A stretch of 61,373 nucleotides of DNA from SAR324 cluster bacterium (GTDB lineage Bacteria > SAR324 > NAC60-12). A program made the position numbers and the translations under genes. The stretch is taken from positions 1-61,373 of the forward strand of contig JADFZZ010000031.1 of the NCBI GenBank assembly GCA_015232315.1, written 5' to 3'. Positions 35,216 to 43,628 of this stretch are shown here, in pieces. Under the pieces are notes generated by a model, which saw only the letters and a list, made by a program, of their open reading frames with translations, did no database searches and was not told the origin of the DNA. Numbering within the stretch: the first letter of the stretch is position 1; every line of letters begins with the position of its first letter.

Positions 35216-35983
35216 TCAATTGAGGCGATCCATACCGCCCATCATGCGAATCCGCTCTTCAGGGGTGACAATTTCCAAAATCCGGACTCCGAATTTTTCA
35301 TTGACCACCACGACTTCGCCTTTGGCAATCAATTTGCCACTGACAAACAGATCCAGATCTTCTCCCACAAGTCGATGTAATTCAATCACAGACCCCTGCC
35401 CCAAAGACAGTAAATCGCCAATTTTCATTTTGGACCGACCTACTTCAAAGGTCACATTGAGTTGCATATCCAGCAGAAAATTGACATCAATTTCAGCGTC
35501 TGGCTCTGTGACTGCTGATGGAACAGCGGACTGGACAGAATTGATCAGAGACTGGATATCCCCCTGGTTCATCTGGGTGCTACCCATTCCTGAACTGGGT
35601 TGGATTTCATTGAGCAACTCGTCAATGTTCACCTCGGCGGGTTTTCCGCCACCTGAAGTTTGCTGGATTTCGGCCAGCAATGAAGCCATGTTGGAATCAA
35701 GTTCATCATCATCCAGTTCAGCATCTGAAGCATTGACTCCGGCAAACTGATTGCTGTCAAGAAGTTCATCAATGAGATTTTGATCGACGTTAGACTTGCG
35801 GGTGGTGCCACTGGAAGGGGTATCATCCGGAGAAAATGACGTATTCAGTAGCGCATCGATATCATCCTGCGCCATGGAACCACCAAAGGCAGATTCTTTT
35901 TTTTCTTCTTTAGGCGCACTGTCCCCGGCAATATCAAAATTTCCATTCAGCAGCGCATCAATGTCAGCCTGGTCCATTGCCAT
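35216..35983 (-). CDS. fliN: Flagellar switch protein FliN with extended, repeated FliM-like N-peptides
   Basis: The C-terminal 90 residues (about 165-255) are a FliN/SpoA domain (VGRSKMKIGDLLSLGQGSVIEL...GEVVVVNEKFGVRI). FliN forms the base of the C-ring that switches motor direction. The N-terminal 160 residues are acidic and disordered, and hold repeated short motifs: DIDALL at 7-12 and 41-46, LIDELL at 70-75, NIDELL at 119-124 and DIQSLI at 142-147. These match the EIDALL peptide of FliM and FliY that binds phosphorylated CheY. Typical FliN is about 100-140 residues, so this one is twice the usual length. No other flagellar gene is adjacent. Confidence 0.93.
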   Translation of the reverse strand: MAMDQADIDALLNGNFDIAGDSAPKEEKKESAFGGSMAQDDIDALLNTSFSPDDTPSSGTTRKSNVDQNLIDELLDSNQFAGVNASDAELDDDELDSNMASLLAEIQQTSGGGKPAEVNIDELLNEIQPSSGMGSTQMNQGDIQSLINSVQSAVPSAVTEPDAEIDVNFLLDMQLNVTFEVGRSKMKIGDLLSLGQGSVIELHRLVGEDLDLFVSGKLIAKGEVVVVNEKFGVRILEIVTPEERIRMMGGMDRLN

Positions 35984-36046
35984 AAGAACTCATTCTCCCG
36001 GAAATTGAAGGATGTGATTCAGATGTTTCCTGAATTTATGTGATTG

Positions 36047-36988
36047 TCATTCTGAAGCAACACTATCGTGCGTCTCTACGAGTTGGAGTATCCAGCGATT
36101 GCGAAGTTCAGGAGGATTATCGCAACTGATGGGACTCTCAAATGTTTTTCGTATCAGGCTCAAGGTCAACGATTTGACAGGATTCGTAGTTGGCGAAGTG
36201 AGTTCGATGTCGCAAATCAGATTTTCGTTTTCCATTCTGGTCTGACGCAACACAGGACGTGCATCAAAACCCTGTTCATAACAAAATTGCCGGGCATAGG
36301 CGTCAGCAATCTGAGAAATGTCATTCAACCACGCATTGCCCCGATAGGCCGGACCATACACACGGTTTTGCAACAACATAGTGACCCATGTGGAAACATT
36401 TTCCCCGGTCAACCAGCCATAAACGTCTGCCTGGGGAAACACCATGGCTGTAGCGGCAAAGCGGTGCCCGCCAAGGTGAGAGCTTTCCCAGACATCAATG
36501 TCCGGGTGGGCAATTTCGTTTCGAAGTGACTGATAAATTTTCTGTCCATACCTGGCACAGCATTTATCATGCCGACCATGGGTGCATACGAAAATTTGAA
36601 GATTGTCCACCGGAGCCGGGGGAAACTCCTTCAGCGGGGTGCCTCCGACATGGTTTTCCAGGACCTCCATCAAACTGTCGCGTGGAACATTCCGATATTG
36701 TCTGGAATCTGGAAAAATCATCACGGTGTGTTGTTCCGGTGATGTCCGGGATTGGCTGATGAGACGCAATTGAACTTTTCCCTGGAGCCGTTTTTCCTGT
36801 GCCTCAAGCCATGGTGCCAGTTTTTCAGGAATAGCAGGCGTGTCCAGCGCGTCATACCCCCATTGCGCTTTGGGCCATGATATAAAAACAAACATTTTTG
36901 CGTGAGGCGCTGTACCCGCAAGGGGTTCTTTGAGTGCTAACGCTTTATCAGTACAGAATACATCATGAGAAAATGAAGTCGTTTCCAT
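36047..36988 (-). CDS. Sucrase/ferredoxin-like family protein (2Fe-2S thioredoxin fold)
   Basis: The 313-residue protein belongs to the Suc/Fer-like family, related to yeast Apd1 with a 2Fe-2S thioredoxin-like domain. The ligand region CTHGRHDKCCARYG and the later SSHLGGHRFAA with its two histidines fit the Cys/His-ligated cluster of that family. A second half (about 200-313) has no clear match. Its reaction is unknown; Apd1-type proteins are linked to redox stress. The final codons are read from a fragment of the GTAGAGACG palindrome (36065-36079), so the natural C-terminus may have been altered. It is 228 bp from fliN on the non-shared side, with no operon partner. Confidence 0.8.
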   Translation of the reverse strand: METTSFSHDVFCTDKALALKEPLAGTAPHAKMFVFISWPKAQWGYDALDTPAIPEKLAPWLEAQEKRLQGKVQLRLISQSRTSPEQHTVMIFPDSRQYRNVPRDSLMEVLENHVGGTPLKEFPPAPVDNLQIFVCTHGRHDKCCARYGQKIYQSLRNEIAHPDIDVWESSHLGGHRFAATAMVFPQADVYGWLTGENVSTWVTMLLQNRVYGPAYRGNAWLNDISQIADAYARQFCYEQGFDARPVLRQTRMENENLICDIELTSPTTNPVKSLTLSLIRKTFESPISCDNPPELRNRWILQLVETHDSVASE

Positions 36989-37040
36989 AAGGCCATTTCA
37001 TAGAGATTCAAAAGGGGATTCAAAGACATCAACAGAAAAA

Positions 37041-37880
37041 TCAGGCAACTTCCAGTTCCAGATCACTTTGTTGCTGGATATTCCATTTTTCAACACTGAG
37101 TTCAAAATCATCATGGATGGTGCAGTGGATCGGCCCCATGCTTTCAAGTTGAACGACACGGATGATTTTCATTTTGGCCATCTCGAGCATCGCCATGAAG
37201 GTAAGAATGATGAACGATTTTGAGAGATCTCCGGTAAACATGTCTTCAAACAGAATTTGAGGAGAAAGCCAGAATTTATCAATCAGTTCATTGATCCGGT
37301 CTTCAATCCGGTATTTTTCCATTTCCACGATATGTGTTGTGATTTTGGGGCGGCGTTCCATCACCCGCTGAAAGGCTTCCATGAGGGCGTAAATGGAAAC
37401 TTCTTCAAACACGGGATCTTTTTCCTCAATATCAGCCAGCAGAATTTCCTCCTGCTCAGGCCGGCCAAACACATCCCGTCCCAGGATATCCCGGACAGAC
37501 AATTTATAGGCCGCGTCCTTGTATTTCTGATATTCAATCAGTCGGAGTCTCAGTAATTCTTCAGGGTCGTCCTCATCCGGCACAACTTCTTCGGTTTTAG
37601 GTTTGGGCAGGAGTCTGCGGGATTTGATGAGAATGAGCGTGGCGGCAATATCGAGAAACTCACCCGCGATATCCAGATTGATGGATTGCATGATGTTCAG
37701 ATAAGACAAATAAGATGCCGTCAAATCGGACAGACGGACTTCGTAGATATCCAGTTCTTTTTTACGAATCAGGTGCAGAAGTAAATCCAGCGGACCTTCA
37801 AACACTTGCAACTTGATTTCAAGGGGGTTATCCGGGTTAGGAAAAATGGCAAATTCTTCAGGAATCGCTACGGGATTCAT
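37041..37880 (-). CDS. scpA: Segregation and condensation protein A
   Basis: The 279-residue kleisin binds SMC head domains and ScpB to build the chromosome-condensing complex. The conserved N-terminal motif FEGPLDLLLHLI and the LDIAGEFLDIAATLILIKSRRLLP segment are diagnostic. The C-terminal winged-helix part is present. It overlaps the gspD stop by 4 bp, so translation is coupled to the secretin gene. No scpB or smc gene is in the window. The unrelated neighbour argues for a conserved chromosomal operon rather than a functional link. Confidence 0.93.
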   Translation of the reverse strand: MNPVAIPEEFAIFPNPDNPLEIKLQVFEGPLDLLLHLIRKKELDIYEVRLSDLTASYLSYLNIMQSINLDIAGEFLDIAATLILIKSRRLLPKPKTEEVVPDEDDPEELLRLRLIEYQKYKDAAYKLSVRDILGRDVFGRPEQEEILLADIEEKDPVFEEVSIYALMEAFQRVMERRPKITTHIVEMEKYRIEDRINELIDKFWLSPQILFEDMFTGDLSKSFIILTFMAMLEMAKMKIIRVVQLESMGPIHCTIHDDFELSVEKWNIQQQSDLELEVA

Positions 37881-40687
37881 CGGCTTTCTTTTCTCACACG
37901 CTGGGGCGGAATGATTTCTTCAATCACTTCCTTGTGCAGTTGTTTGGTTTCGTTGGCTTTGTGATAACGTTTTTCAACAGTGGTGGTGACTTCCAGCAGG
38001 TCTTCCTGATTATGAATAATGTAAGGTCGAATGAACAGGAGCAAATTGGTTTTTTCCACTTCATCCTCACTGTTCCGGAACAACCAGCCAATCAACGGCA
38101 AATCGCCAAAGCCCGGAATTTTGGTGCCTGTCTTGCTCACTTTTTCATTGATCAAGCCACCAAGAGCCACAATCTCACGGTTACCGGTCAACACTGAGGT
38201 TTCCAACTCACGTTTGAGTGTGACAACACCAGCCTGATCGACTTCAACCGGACGGGCGACAATATTGCTGGATGTTTCCTTAATTTGCAAGAGGATGCTG
38301 TCATCGCCACTGATTTGTGGCTGGATCGTTAACATAACTCCAACATCACGGTATTCAATCTGTGTTGTACGGTTGCCGCTTGCGTCCACCACCGAGTTGG
38401 TTCCCACTGGAACCACCGTGGCCACATTGATGGTCGCTTCTTCATTATTCAGCATGAGGAGTTGAGGGTTTGCCAGAACATTGATTTCCGAATCACGTTG
38501 TGTGGCATTGATGAATGCGCTGAAGGTAAAAAACTGCTCTCCCCCCATTTTGATACTGCCGCCAACCGTTCCCAGGGTAAAATTTCCAGTGTTGGAAATG
38601 GCTTCTGTTGCTGTCAGCGGTTTGCCATCAGGAAAGCCACCGACAGAAGCACCACCCGTCCGGGGTGCCGCCGCATTCCAGTCTACGCCCAGTTCCAGGC
38701 TTTTGCTGAGTGAAACCTCCACAATCATGGCTTCCACATAGACCTGCAATCTGCGAGAGTCCAGTTTTTCCACAACACGGTCCATGGTTGAAAAGATCTC
38801 GGCAGGACCAAAAACCAGCAAGGAATTGGTTGCTTTGTCAAAACTGATGGACACCTCACTTTTTTTCTGTGAGCCGGATGCCGGTGCCGCGTCTTTATTT
38901 CCACCGGCGACATCTGTAATTCCTCCAGTGAGTTCTTTCAACAGTTTGGAGACGTCTTCCGCAATGGCGTATTTGAGCGTATAAACCTTGAAATTGCCGC
39001 TACCTTCGCCCACGGGCACATCCAGTTTTTCCAGCAGGTCAGTCGCTCGTTTTGTACTTTGAGGGTCGGCAATGATCAGCAGGGCATTGAGCCGTTTTTC
39101 CGGAATGATTTTAATGTTGCTGACCGCGTTTGCATTACTGCCGCCCTGGTCGGGGCTGGCAGGTTTATTCATGGTGGATTCTTCCTGAAATACGTTTTTC
39201 AGCATCGCGGCGGCATCCTGTGCAGACGCATATTCCAGACGATGAAATGTTGTCTGAAAACTTCCGGAACTTTCAGAAATATCCAGCTCCTCCAGCAAGG
39301 CCAGAATCCGTTGAACCGAGAAACTGTCAGCGACCAGCAGTAAGGCATTCAACCGGGGTTCCGCGATAATCGTGACACGACTGTCGGGTGAGGCCTCGCC
39401 TTTTCCTTTTCCAGCAACCACCCTGTCTGAAAACACACGAGACAGCAAGGAGGCCATCGTGTTGGCTGAAGCGTATTTCAAGGGATGCAACTTGACCTGA
39501 ACATCTCCGCGAGACACATCCAGTTTATCAATCAGATTGTCAATTTCCTTGGTAGTCAGAGGATCCGCGATAATGATCAGCGCGTTCAGATTATCAAACG
39601 GGATCACCTTGGTGGGAATGGCAATCGGTGGGTTGCCCGCATTGGCATCACCAGCCGGTACAGGTTTGGCCAGTTGAGACTGATTGCTATAAATCTGGGT
39701 CACGATGGATCCAACCTGGCTGGCAGAAGCAAATTTGAGTTCCTTGACGGTCAGGGTCGCGCCAATTCCCTGCGCTCTGACATCCACTTCCTCAATAAAC
39801 TGGATGATCTCCTCAGTCACATTTTTGTTGGCCAGAATGATGATGGCGTTGAGTTGTTCTTCCATCATGAGTTTGATCTTTTCACGTCTTCCATTGTTGA
39901 CCATATTGGAAAACAGACTGGAAACCGTGTTGAACACATCTTTGACCTGCCGGTTCTTCATGTTGTAAATTGTGACAAGTTGTTTGCTCACTTCCGGTTC
40001 ACGAACATCCAGATATTTGATGATGTCCGTAACACGTTCCACATTGATCTGGGTGTCAATGATCAACAGCATGTCCAGGGGTTCATAGGTGATGATGATT
40101 CCGGATTTCGAAAAAATCGGCGCAAGTGCCGCTTTCAATTGCTGAAGATCCGCAAACTGAATCTGTACCAGCCGCATCATAAAGGTATTCTGTGGATCAT
40201 CAATGCGGACATTGCCCGTGATGAGCGGTAGTTTGGAATATTTGGCATTTTTTTCTTCCAGAATTTCAACTACATTGCTGTTTTCGCGACGCACCATGGT
40301 CAATCCCTGGGCAGCAAGGAGTTGTTCAAAAATAAAAAAAGCGTCCGCAGCGGTCACTTTGATATTCGGTGGCGATGTGATGGACATTTTGCCCTTCAAA
40401 TCATTCTGCTTGTAAACAAAAACTGTTTCTGTCTCGGTGGCGATTATTTTTATAAACTGTTCCAGATCGACTGTCGGTGGCAGGTTGATCAGAACCTTTT
40501 CCTTGTCTTTTGTTTTTGGAGGGGCTGTTTTTTTGGGGGGAGGAGGAACCGGCTTGGGTGCTTCTGCTACAGGTGTTGCTGCCGGTGTTTCCTGAGCTTG
40601 AACCATAGAAATACCGCCAAGGACAATGCTCACGAGCAGTAATAAAAAACTGTGTTTCAGGAATGATTTCATAAAATAATTTTCCAT
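37877..40687 (-). CDS. gspD: Type II secretion secretin GspD with six N-domain repeats
   Basis: The 936-residue protein forms the outer-membrane gate of type II secretion. After a signal peptide (about 6-31) and a Pro/Lys-rich linker come N0 (about 65-145) and six Secretin_N-type repeats (162-229, 236-304, 311-392, 397-471, 476-557, 565-645). Each has the pattern (L/I)NALLIIAD...LDV. The secretin core follows (648-895: VPVG, GGLINEKVSKTGTKIPGFGDLPLIGWLF). GspD usually carries three such repeats (N1-N3). ATG 40687 and ATG 40672 are both possible starts. The gene lies between ispD and scpA with 10-bp and 4-bp junctions. Other gsp genes are not here. Confidence 0.95.
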   Translation of the reverse strand: MENYFMKSFLKHSFLLLLVSIVLGGISMVQAQETPAATPVAEAPKPVPPPPKKTAPPKTKDKEKVLINLPPTVDLEQFIKIIATETETVFVYKQNDLKGKMSITSPPNIKVTAADAFFIFEQLLAAQGLTMVRRENSNVVEILEEKNAKYSKLPLITGNVRIDDPQNTFMMRLVQIQFADLQQLKAALAPIFSKSGIIITYEPLDMLLIIDTQINVERVTDIIKYLDVREPEVSKQLVTIYNMKNRQVKDVFNTVSSLFSNMVNNGRREKIKLMMEEQLNAIIILANKNVTEEIIQFIEEVDVRAQGIGATLTVKELKFASASQVGSIVTQIYSNQSQLAKPVPAGDANAGNPPIAIPTKVIPFDNLNALIIIADPLTTKEIDNLIDKLDVSRGDVQVKLHPLKYASANTMASLLSRVFSDRVVAGKGKGEASPDSRVTIIAEPRLNALLLVADSFSVQRILALLEELDISESSGSFQTTFHRLEYASAQDAAAMLKNVFQEESTMNKPASPDQGGSNANAVSNIKIIPEKRLNALLIIADPQSTKRATDLLEKLDVPVGEGSGNFKVYTLKYAIAEDVSKLLKELTGGITDVAGGNKDAAPASGSQKKSEVSISFDKATNSLLVFGPAEIFSTMDRVVEKLDSRRLQVYVEAMIVEVSLSKSLELGVDWNAAAPRTGGASVGGFPDGKPLTATEAISNTGNFTLGTVGGSIKMGGEQFFTFSAFINATQRDSEINVLANPQLLMLNNEEATINVATVVPVGTNSVVDASGNRTTQIEYRDVGVMLTIQPQISGDDSILLQIKETSSNIVARPVEVDQAGVVTLKRELETSVLTGNREIVALGGLINEKVSKTGTKIPGFGDLPLIGWLFRNSEDEVEKTNLLLFIRPYIIHNQEDLLEVTTTVEKRYHKANETKQLHKEVIEEIIPPQRVRKESR

Positions 40688-40697
40688 CGAGTGTTAA

Positions 40698-41402
40698 TCA
40701 AAACCTTGCGTCATTCTTAGTGGATCCAGCCAACCAGGTTGCCCACTTCCAGTCAAGGGGCGTTGTGATTTTAATATTTGTTTCTTCTCCGGGAATCATG
40801 GCAACTTCATGCCCCAGATGTTCCACAAGAGAAGCATCATCCGTGACTTTCCGGCCATCTTTTCTGGCCTGGTCATTGGCTTGCAACAATAGTTCCGTTC
40901 TGAATCCCTGAGGCGTCTGAGTTGCGAAAAGGATGGAGCGATCCACTATTTCAGATTTATTTTCTATTCGCCGCCGGATTGTATCCTTGAGCGATATCAC
41001 AGGCACTGCCGCCGCACTGGTTTCGCAGGCCTCAAGAATCCGGTCAATGAGTTCATGGCTAAACAGGGGACGGGCACCATCATGCACCAGAATCCATGCT
41101 GGCAGAGATTCTTTACGGATCATTTGCAGGGCATTCCAGACAGAATCCTGACGTTCCTCACCACCATAAACCATCCGAATCTGATCCCCCATTGGCTGAG
41201 TCATTGTCCGAATTTCAGCTTCATCTTCTTTGGCAATCGCTAAATAAATCGACTTGATTCGAGGATGAATTAAAAATTTTCTGAGCGTGCATTCCAGTAT
41301 GGTTTCATTGCCTAGAGACAGAAACAGTTTGTTTTTTCCGGCACCCATACGTTTTCCCTGTCCAGCCGCAGGAATAATGACGATCGTATCCGGGGTTTTC
41401 AT
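40698..41402 (-). CDS. ispD: 2-C-methyl-D-erythritol 4-phosphate cytidylyltransferase
   Basis: This enzyme (234 residues from ATG 41402) transfers CMP to methylerythritol phosphate in the non-mevalonate isoprenoid pathway. The nucleotide motif PAAGQGKRMG, the VHDGARP box and TPQGF are intact, as is the C-terminal TDDASLVE segment. The in-frame TTG at 41417 is a weaker start. It precedes gspD by 10 bp. The other MEP-pathway gene that usually neighbours it, ispF, is not next to it. Confidence 0.95.
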   Translation of the reverse strand: MKTPDTIVIIPAAGQGKRMGAGKNKLFLSLGNETILECTLRKFLIHPRIKSIYLAIAKEDEAEIRTMTQPMGDQIRMVYGGEERQDSVWNALQMIRKESLPAWILVHDGARPLFSHELIDRILEACETSAAAVPVISLKDTIRRRIENKSEIVDRSILFATQTPQGFRTELLLQANDQARKDGRKVTDDASLVEHLGHEVAMIPGEETNIKITTPLDWKWATWLAGSTKNDARF

Positions 41403-41795
41403 AATTTTAATTACCAATATGGGTTCTGTTTTTCAAAAACAAATGCAAAACGCAAGAATCCGTTGCGAGGGATTTTCAAGGGTATTTATGAGCTTTAATA
41501 TATTCATTCCCTTGTTTCAAGAGAAAGTTTGCAAGGTTTCAGACAGGATTTGGTGTTTATGCGAGATTGAGGAGGATCTGTCACGAATAAATTACAGCGA
41601 CATTTATTTTATTTGAGGGCTTTGATAGGAGGCTGTCTTGAACTATTTAGGGCTAAAAAAACATTTTTCGAGGGTGCCCTGTAATTTCAGAGAAAATTTC
41701 TTGAAAATATATTGACGGAGACCTGAAAATTCCTATCCCCGCCGCAAGCGGACGGGGTATTACGGAATTTTTTCCCTTCATTCTGAAGCTATAGC
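41403..41795. other. Gene-free region between ispD and FTR1 genes
   Basis: The 393 bp hold the ispD-gspD-scpA promoter and the 3' end of the FTR1 gene. A GC-rich hairpin (41737-41757) lies downstream of FTR1. I see no credible ORF or RNA gene. Confidence 0.5.
41737..41757 (-). terminator. Hairpin downstream of the FTR1 gene
   Basis: Read on the minus strand, CCCCG...CCGC and GCGG...CGGGG form a stem with a one-base bulge. It is followed by ATAGGAATTTT. It lies about 40 bp after the FTR1 stop and could terminate that transcript. The T-run is short, so this is tentative. Confidence 0.45.
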
Positions 41796-42617
41796 TCAGG
41801 AAATTTTCTGGGGTGCTGGAATTTGTCCAAATCGTTTCATTAATCCGCCAATGATTAATAGGGTGAGAACATACACAATCAACTGGATTCCTGAGGGTCG
41901 ATCATCATAGCCAATCAAGGTATGAAACAATTCGCCAATCATGGAATTTTCTGACAAAAGAGACGAGGTATCCCACACCACAGGTGCGATGGGGGAGATC
42001 ATTCCGGCCTGAACCAGATAGACGGTGGCTTGAGATGCCATGCCCGCCGCCAGTAACAGAAGCAACCAACCCGTCACGGTAAAGAAGTGACGTGAAGGAA
42101 CCTTGAGCAGTCCAAAATACAGCAAGACACCAATGACCACACCACCGGCCAGGCCAATACCGCCACCGGCCATCATCAGGGAAACATCACTACCGCCAGC
42201 GGCAATTCCATACAGAAACATGACCACTTCAGCGCCTTCTCGTAAAACAGCAATTGCGACTACGGCCTGCAACATAAGCAAGGACTTTGTGCCTTCCGCA
42301 ACTTCTCGACCAACCGTGCTCATTTGTTGCGCCATTTCACGCCCATGCCGACTCATCCAGATGTTATGCCATCCTAGCATTACGACGGCAATACCAAGCA
42401 CACAGGCGTTAAACAACTCTTGTCCCACACCTTCAAGGGACATTGCGATCGATTGGGCAAAATACGCCACTATACATGCTCCCGCGAGGCCTGAGGCAAC
42501 TCCACCCATAATCCATAAACCCCTCTGTTTGACTTCTTTGGTGGCGGCCATGACAATACCAATGATCAACGCCGCCTCAAATACTTCCCGAAATACAATG
42601 ACCGCTGAACTTAACAT
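41796..42617 (-). CDS. FTR1-family iron permease
   Basis: The 273-residue protein is an integral membrane iron permease. Both REGLE-type motifs are visible: FREVFEAALI near residue 10 and LREGAEVVMF near residue 123. About seven membrane segments fit the FTR1/EfeU family. It should carry iron into the cytoplasm together with an iron oxidising or binding partner. The cupredoxin-domain gene 86 bp upstream on the same strand is the likely partner, resembling EfeO. No EfeB-type peroxidase is here. Confidence 0.92.
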   Translation of the reverse strand: MLSSAVIVFREVFEAALIIGIVMAATKEVKQRGLWIMGGVASGLAGACIVAYFAQSIAMSLEGVGQELFNACVLGIAVVMLGWHNIWMSRHGREMAQQMSTVGREVAEGTKSLLMLQAVVAIAVLREGAEVVMFLYGIAAGGSDVSLMMAGGGIGLAGGVVIGVLLYFGLLKVPSRHFFTVTGWLLLLLAAGMASQATVYLVQAGMISPIAPVVWDTSSLLSENSMIGELFHTLIGYDDRPSGIQLIVYVLTLLIIGGLMKRFGQIPAPQKIS

Positions 42618-42702
42618 GATTCCTCATTTTTTTGGAAGTTGTTGAACTCAAAATTCTCTGTGAATTTATTAAATATAGTTGTGGTTTGGGGCAGTGTACG
42701 AG

Positions 42703-43053
42703 TCATTTGGCGATAATATTACCTTTTGCGGATTCCTCATGAAACTCACCCACAAAAGGATAGGTTCCCTTCTCCAGAGGACCAAGGAATAATATGATTT
42801 TTCCTTTCGCTGGAATAATTTTTTCTCTGTTCAGCGAATGGCTTTCGAATTCTTCAGGAGTCACGTCCTGATTTTCCACGATCAATTTGATTTTTTCTCC
42901 AGCGGGAATTTCCAGTTGAGTTGGTTCAAAGAGGTGATCCTTGATGATCAGGCGAAACTCCGGTACCTCCGCAAAGCCAGTGTTAACACTCAGAAAAATT
43001 GTTGAAATGGTTAATCCTGCCATTGCGCATAATCGCCATATGATTTTTTTCAT
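42703..43053 (-). CDS. Periplasmic cupredoxin-domain protein, EfeO-like
   Basis: The 116-residue protein has a signal peptide (about 1-28, ending GFAE). A single cupredoxin-like domain resembles the N-terminal domain of EfeO: FESHSLNREKIIPAKG, then YPFVGEFHEE. The family pattern (ESH ... EFHE) is kept. It lacks the C-terminal M75 domain of full EfeO. It likely delivers iron, possibly after oxidation, to the FTR1 permease 86 bp downstream. Upstream is a 575-bp gap; I could not identify a reliable Fur box. Confidence 0.85.
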   Translation of the reverse strand: MKKIIWRLCAMAGLTISTIFLSVNTGFAEVPEFRLIIKDHLFEPTQLEIPAGEKIKLIVENQDVTPEEFESHSLNREKIIPAKGKIILFLGPLEKGTYPFVGEFHEESAKGNIIAK

Positions 43054-43628
43054 AATTCTCCTTCTGATTCAGTTGTTGCCTGTTGCGTACATGACACATT
43101 CATGTTCACCTATTAAAATAATAAGTATAGGCGAAATGTTTATTTACACTCCGGGTCTAAGTCAAGTCCTGATCGGCAAACCAAATTATTTCTATCGTTT
43201 TTTATGGGCTAATCTTGTTGTATTGAGGAGAGTATTGATTGGCAACACAGGAGATAAATAGTTGCTGTAGCGAAACTGTATTTTTGTGTCATAGTGAACG
43301 CAAGTGAGTGACCTTAAACTTGTTATATTACTGATTTCACAATATTTAAGATCTCTCACGTTGTTCAGGATGACACGACTTCAAAATTATGCGACAGCCG
43401 CTAAATATTGAGTTTTGAAGAACAGGCGAGTTGGGAGTTGAGTACTTGTAACTACTGAGGTAATCTGGTGTGACTGAAAAAATGATAGGGTTCCATAACT
43501 CCCGGGATATTTGGAATTGATCTTGCTTGGCTGTTTCCTTAATAATATTCGTAGTATGTTTGAGACAAATACTACCCTATCCAGATATCAAGGACCTTGT
43601 ATAATCTTAGATTGAGACGGAATTTCCT
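43054..43628. other. 575-bp gene-free divergent region before fliF
   Basis: The region separates the EfeO-like gene (minus) from fliF (plus) and should hold both promoters. A short motif near 43349-43375 (ATCTCTCACGTTGTTC, GGATGACA) resembles sequences near 5857 and 35146, suggesting a weak dispersed repeat. I see no clear flagellar promoter, ORF or RNA gene. Confidence 0.5.

Noticed and set aside
43054-43140. Fur box upstream of the EfeO-like gene
   Set aside because: The AT-rich stretch near 43100-43140 has no convincing match to the Fur consensus.
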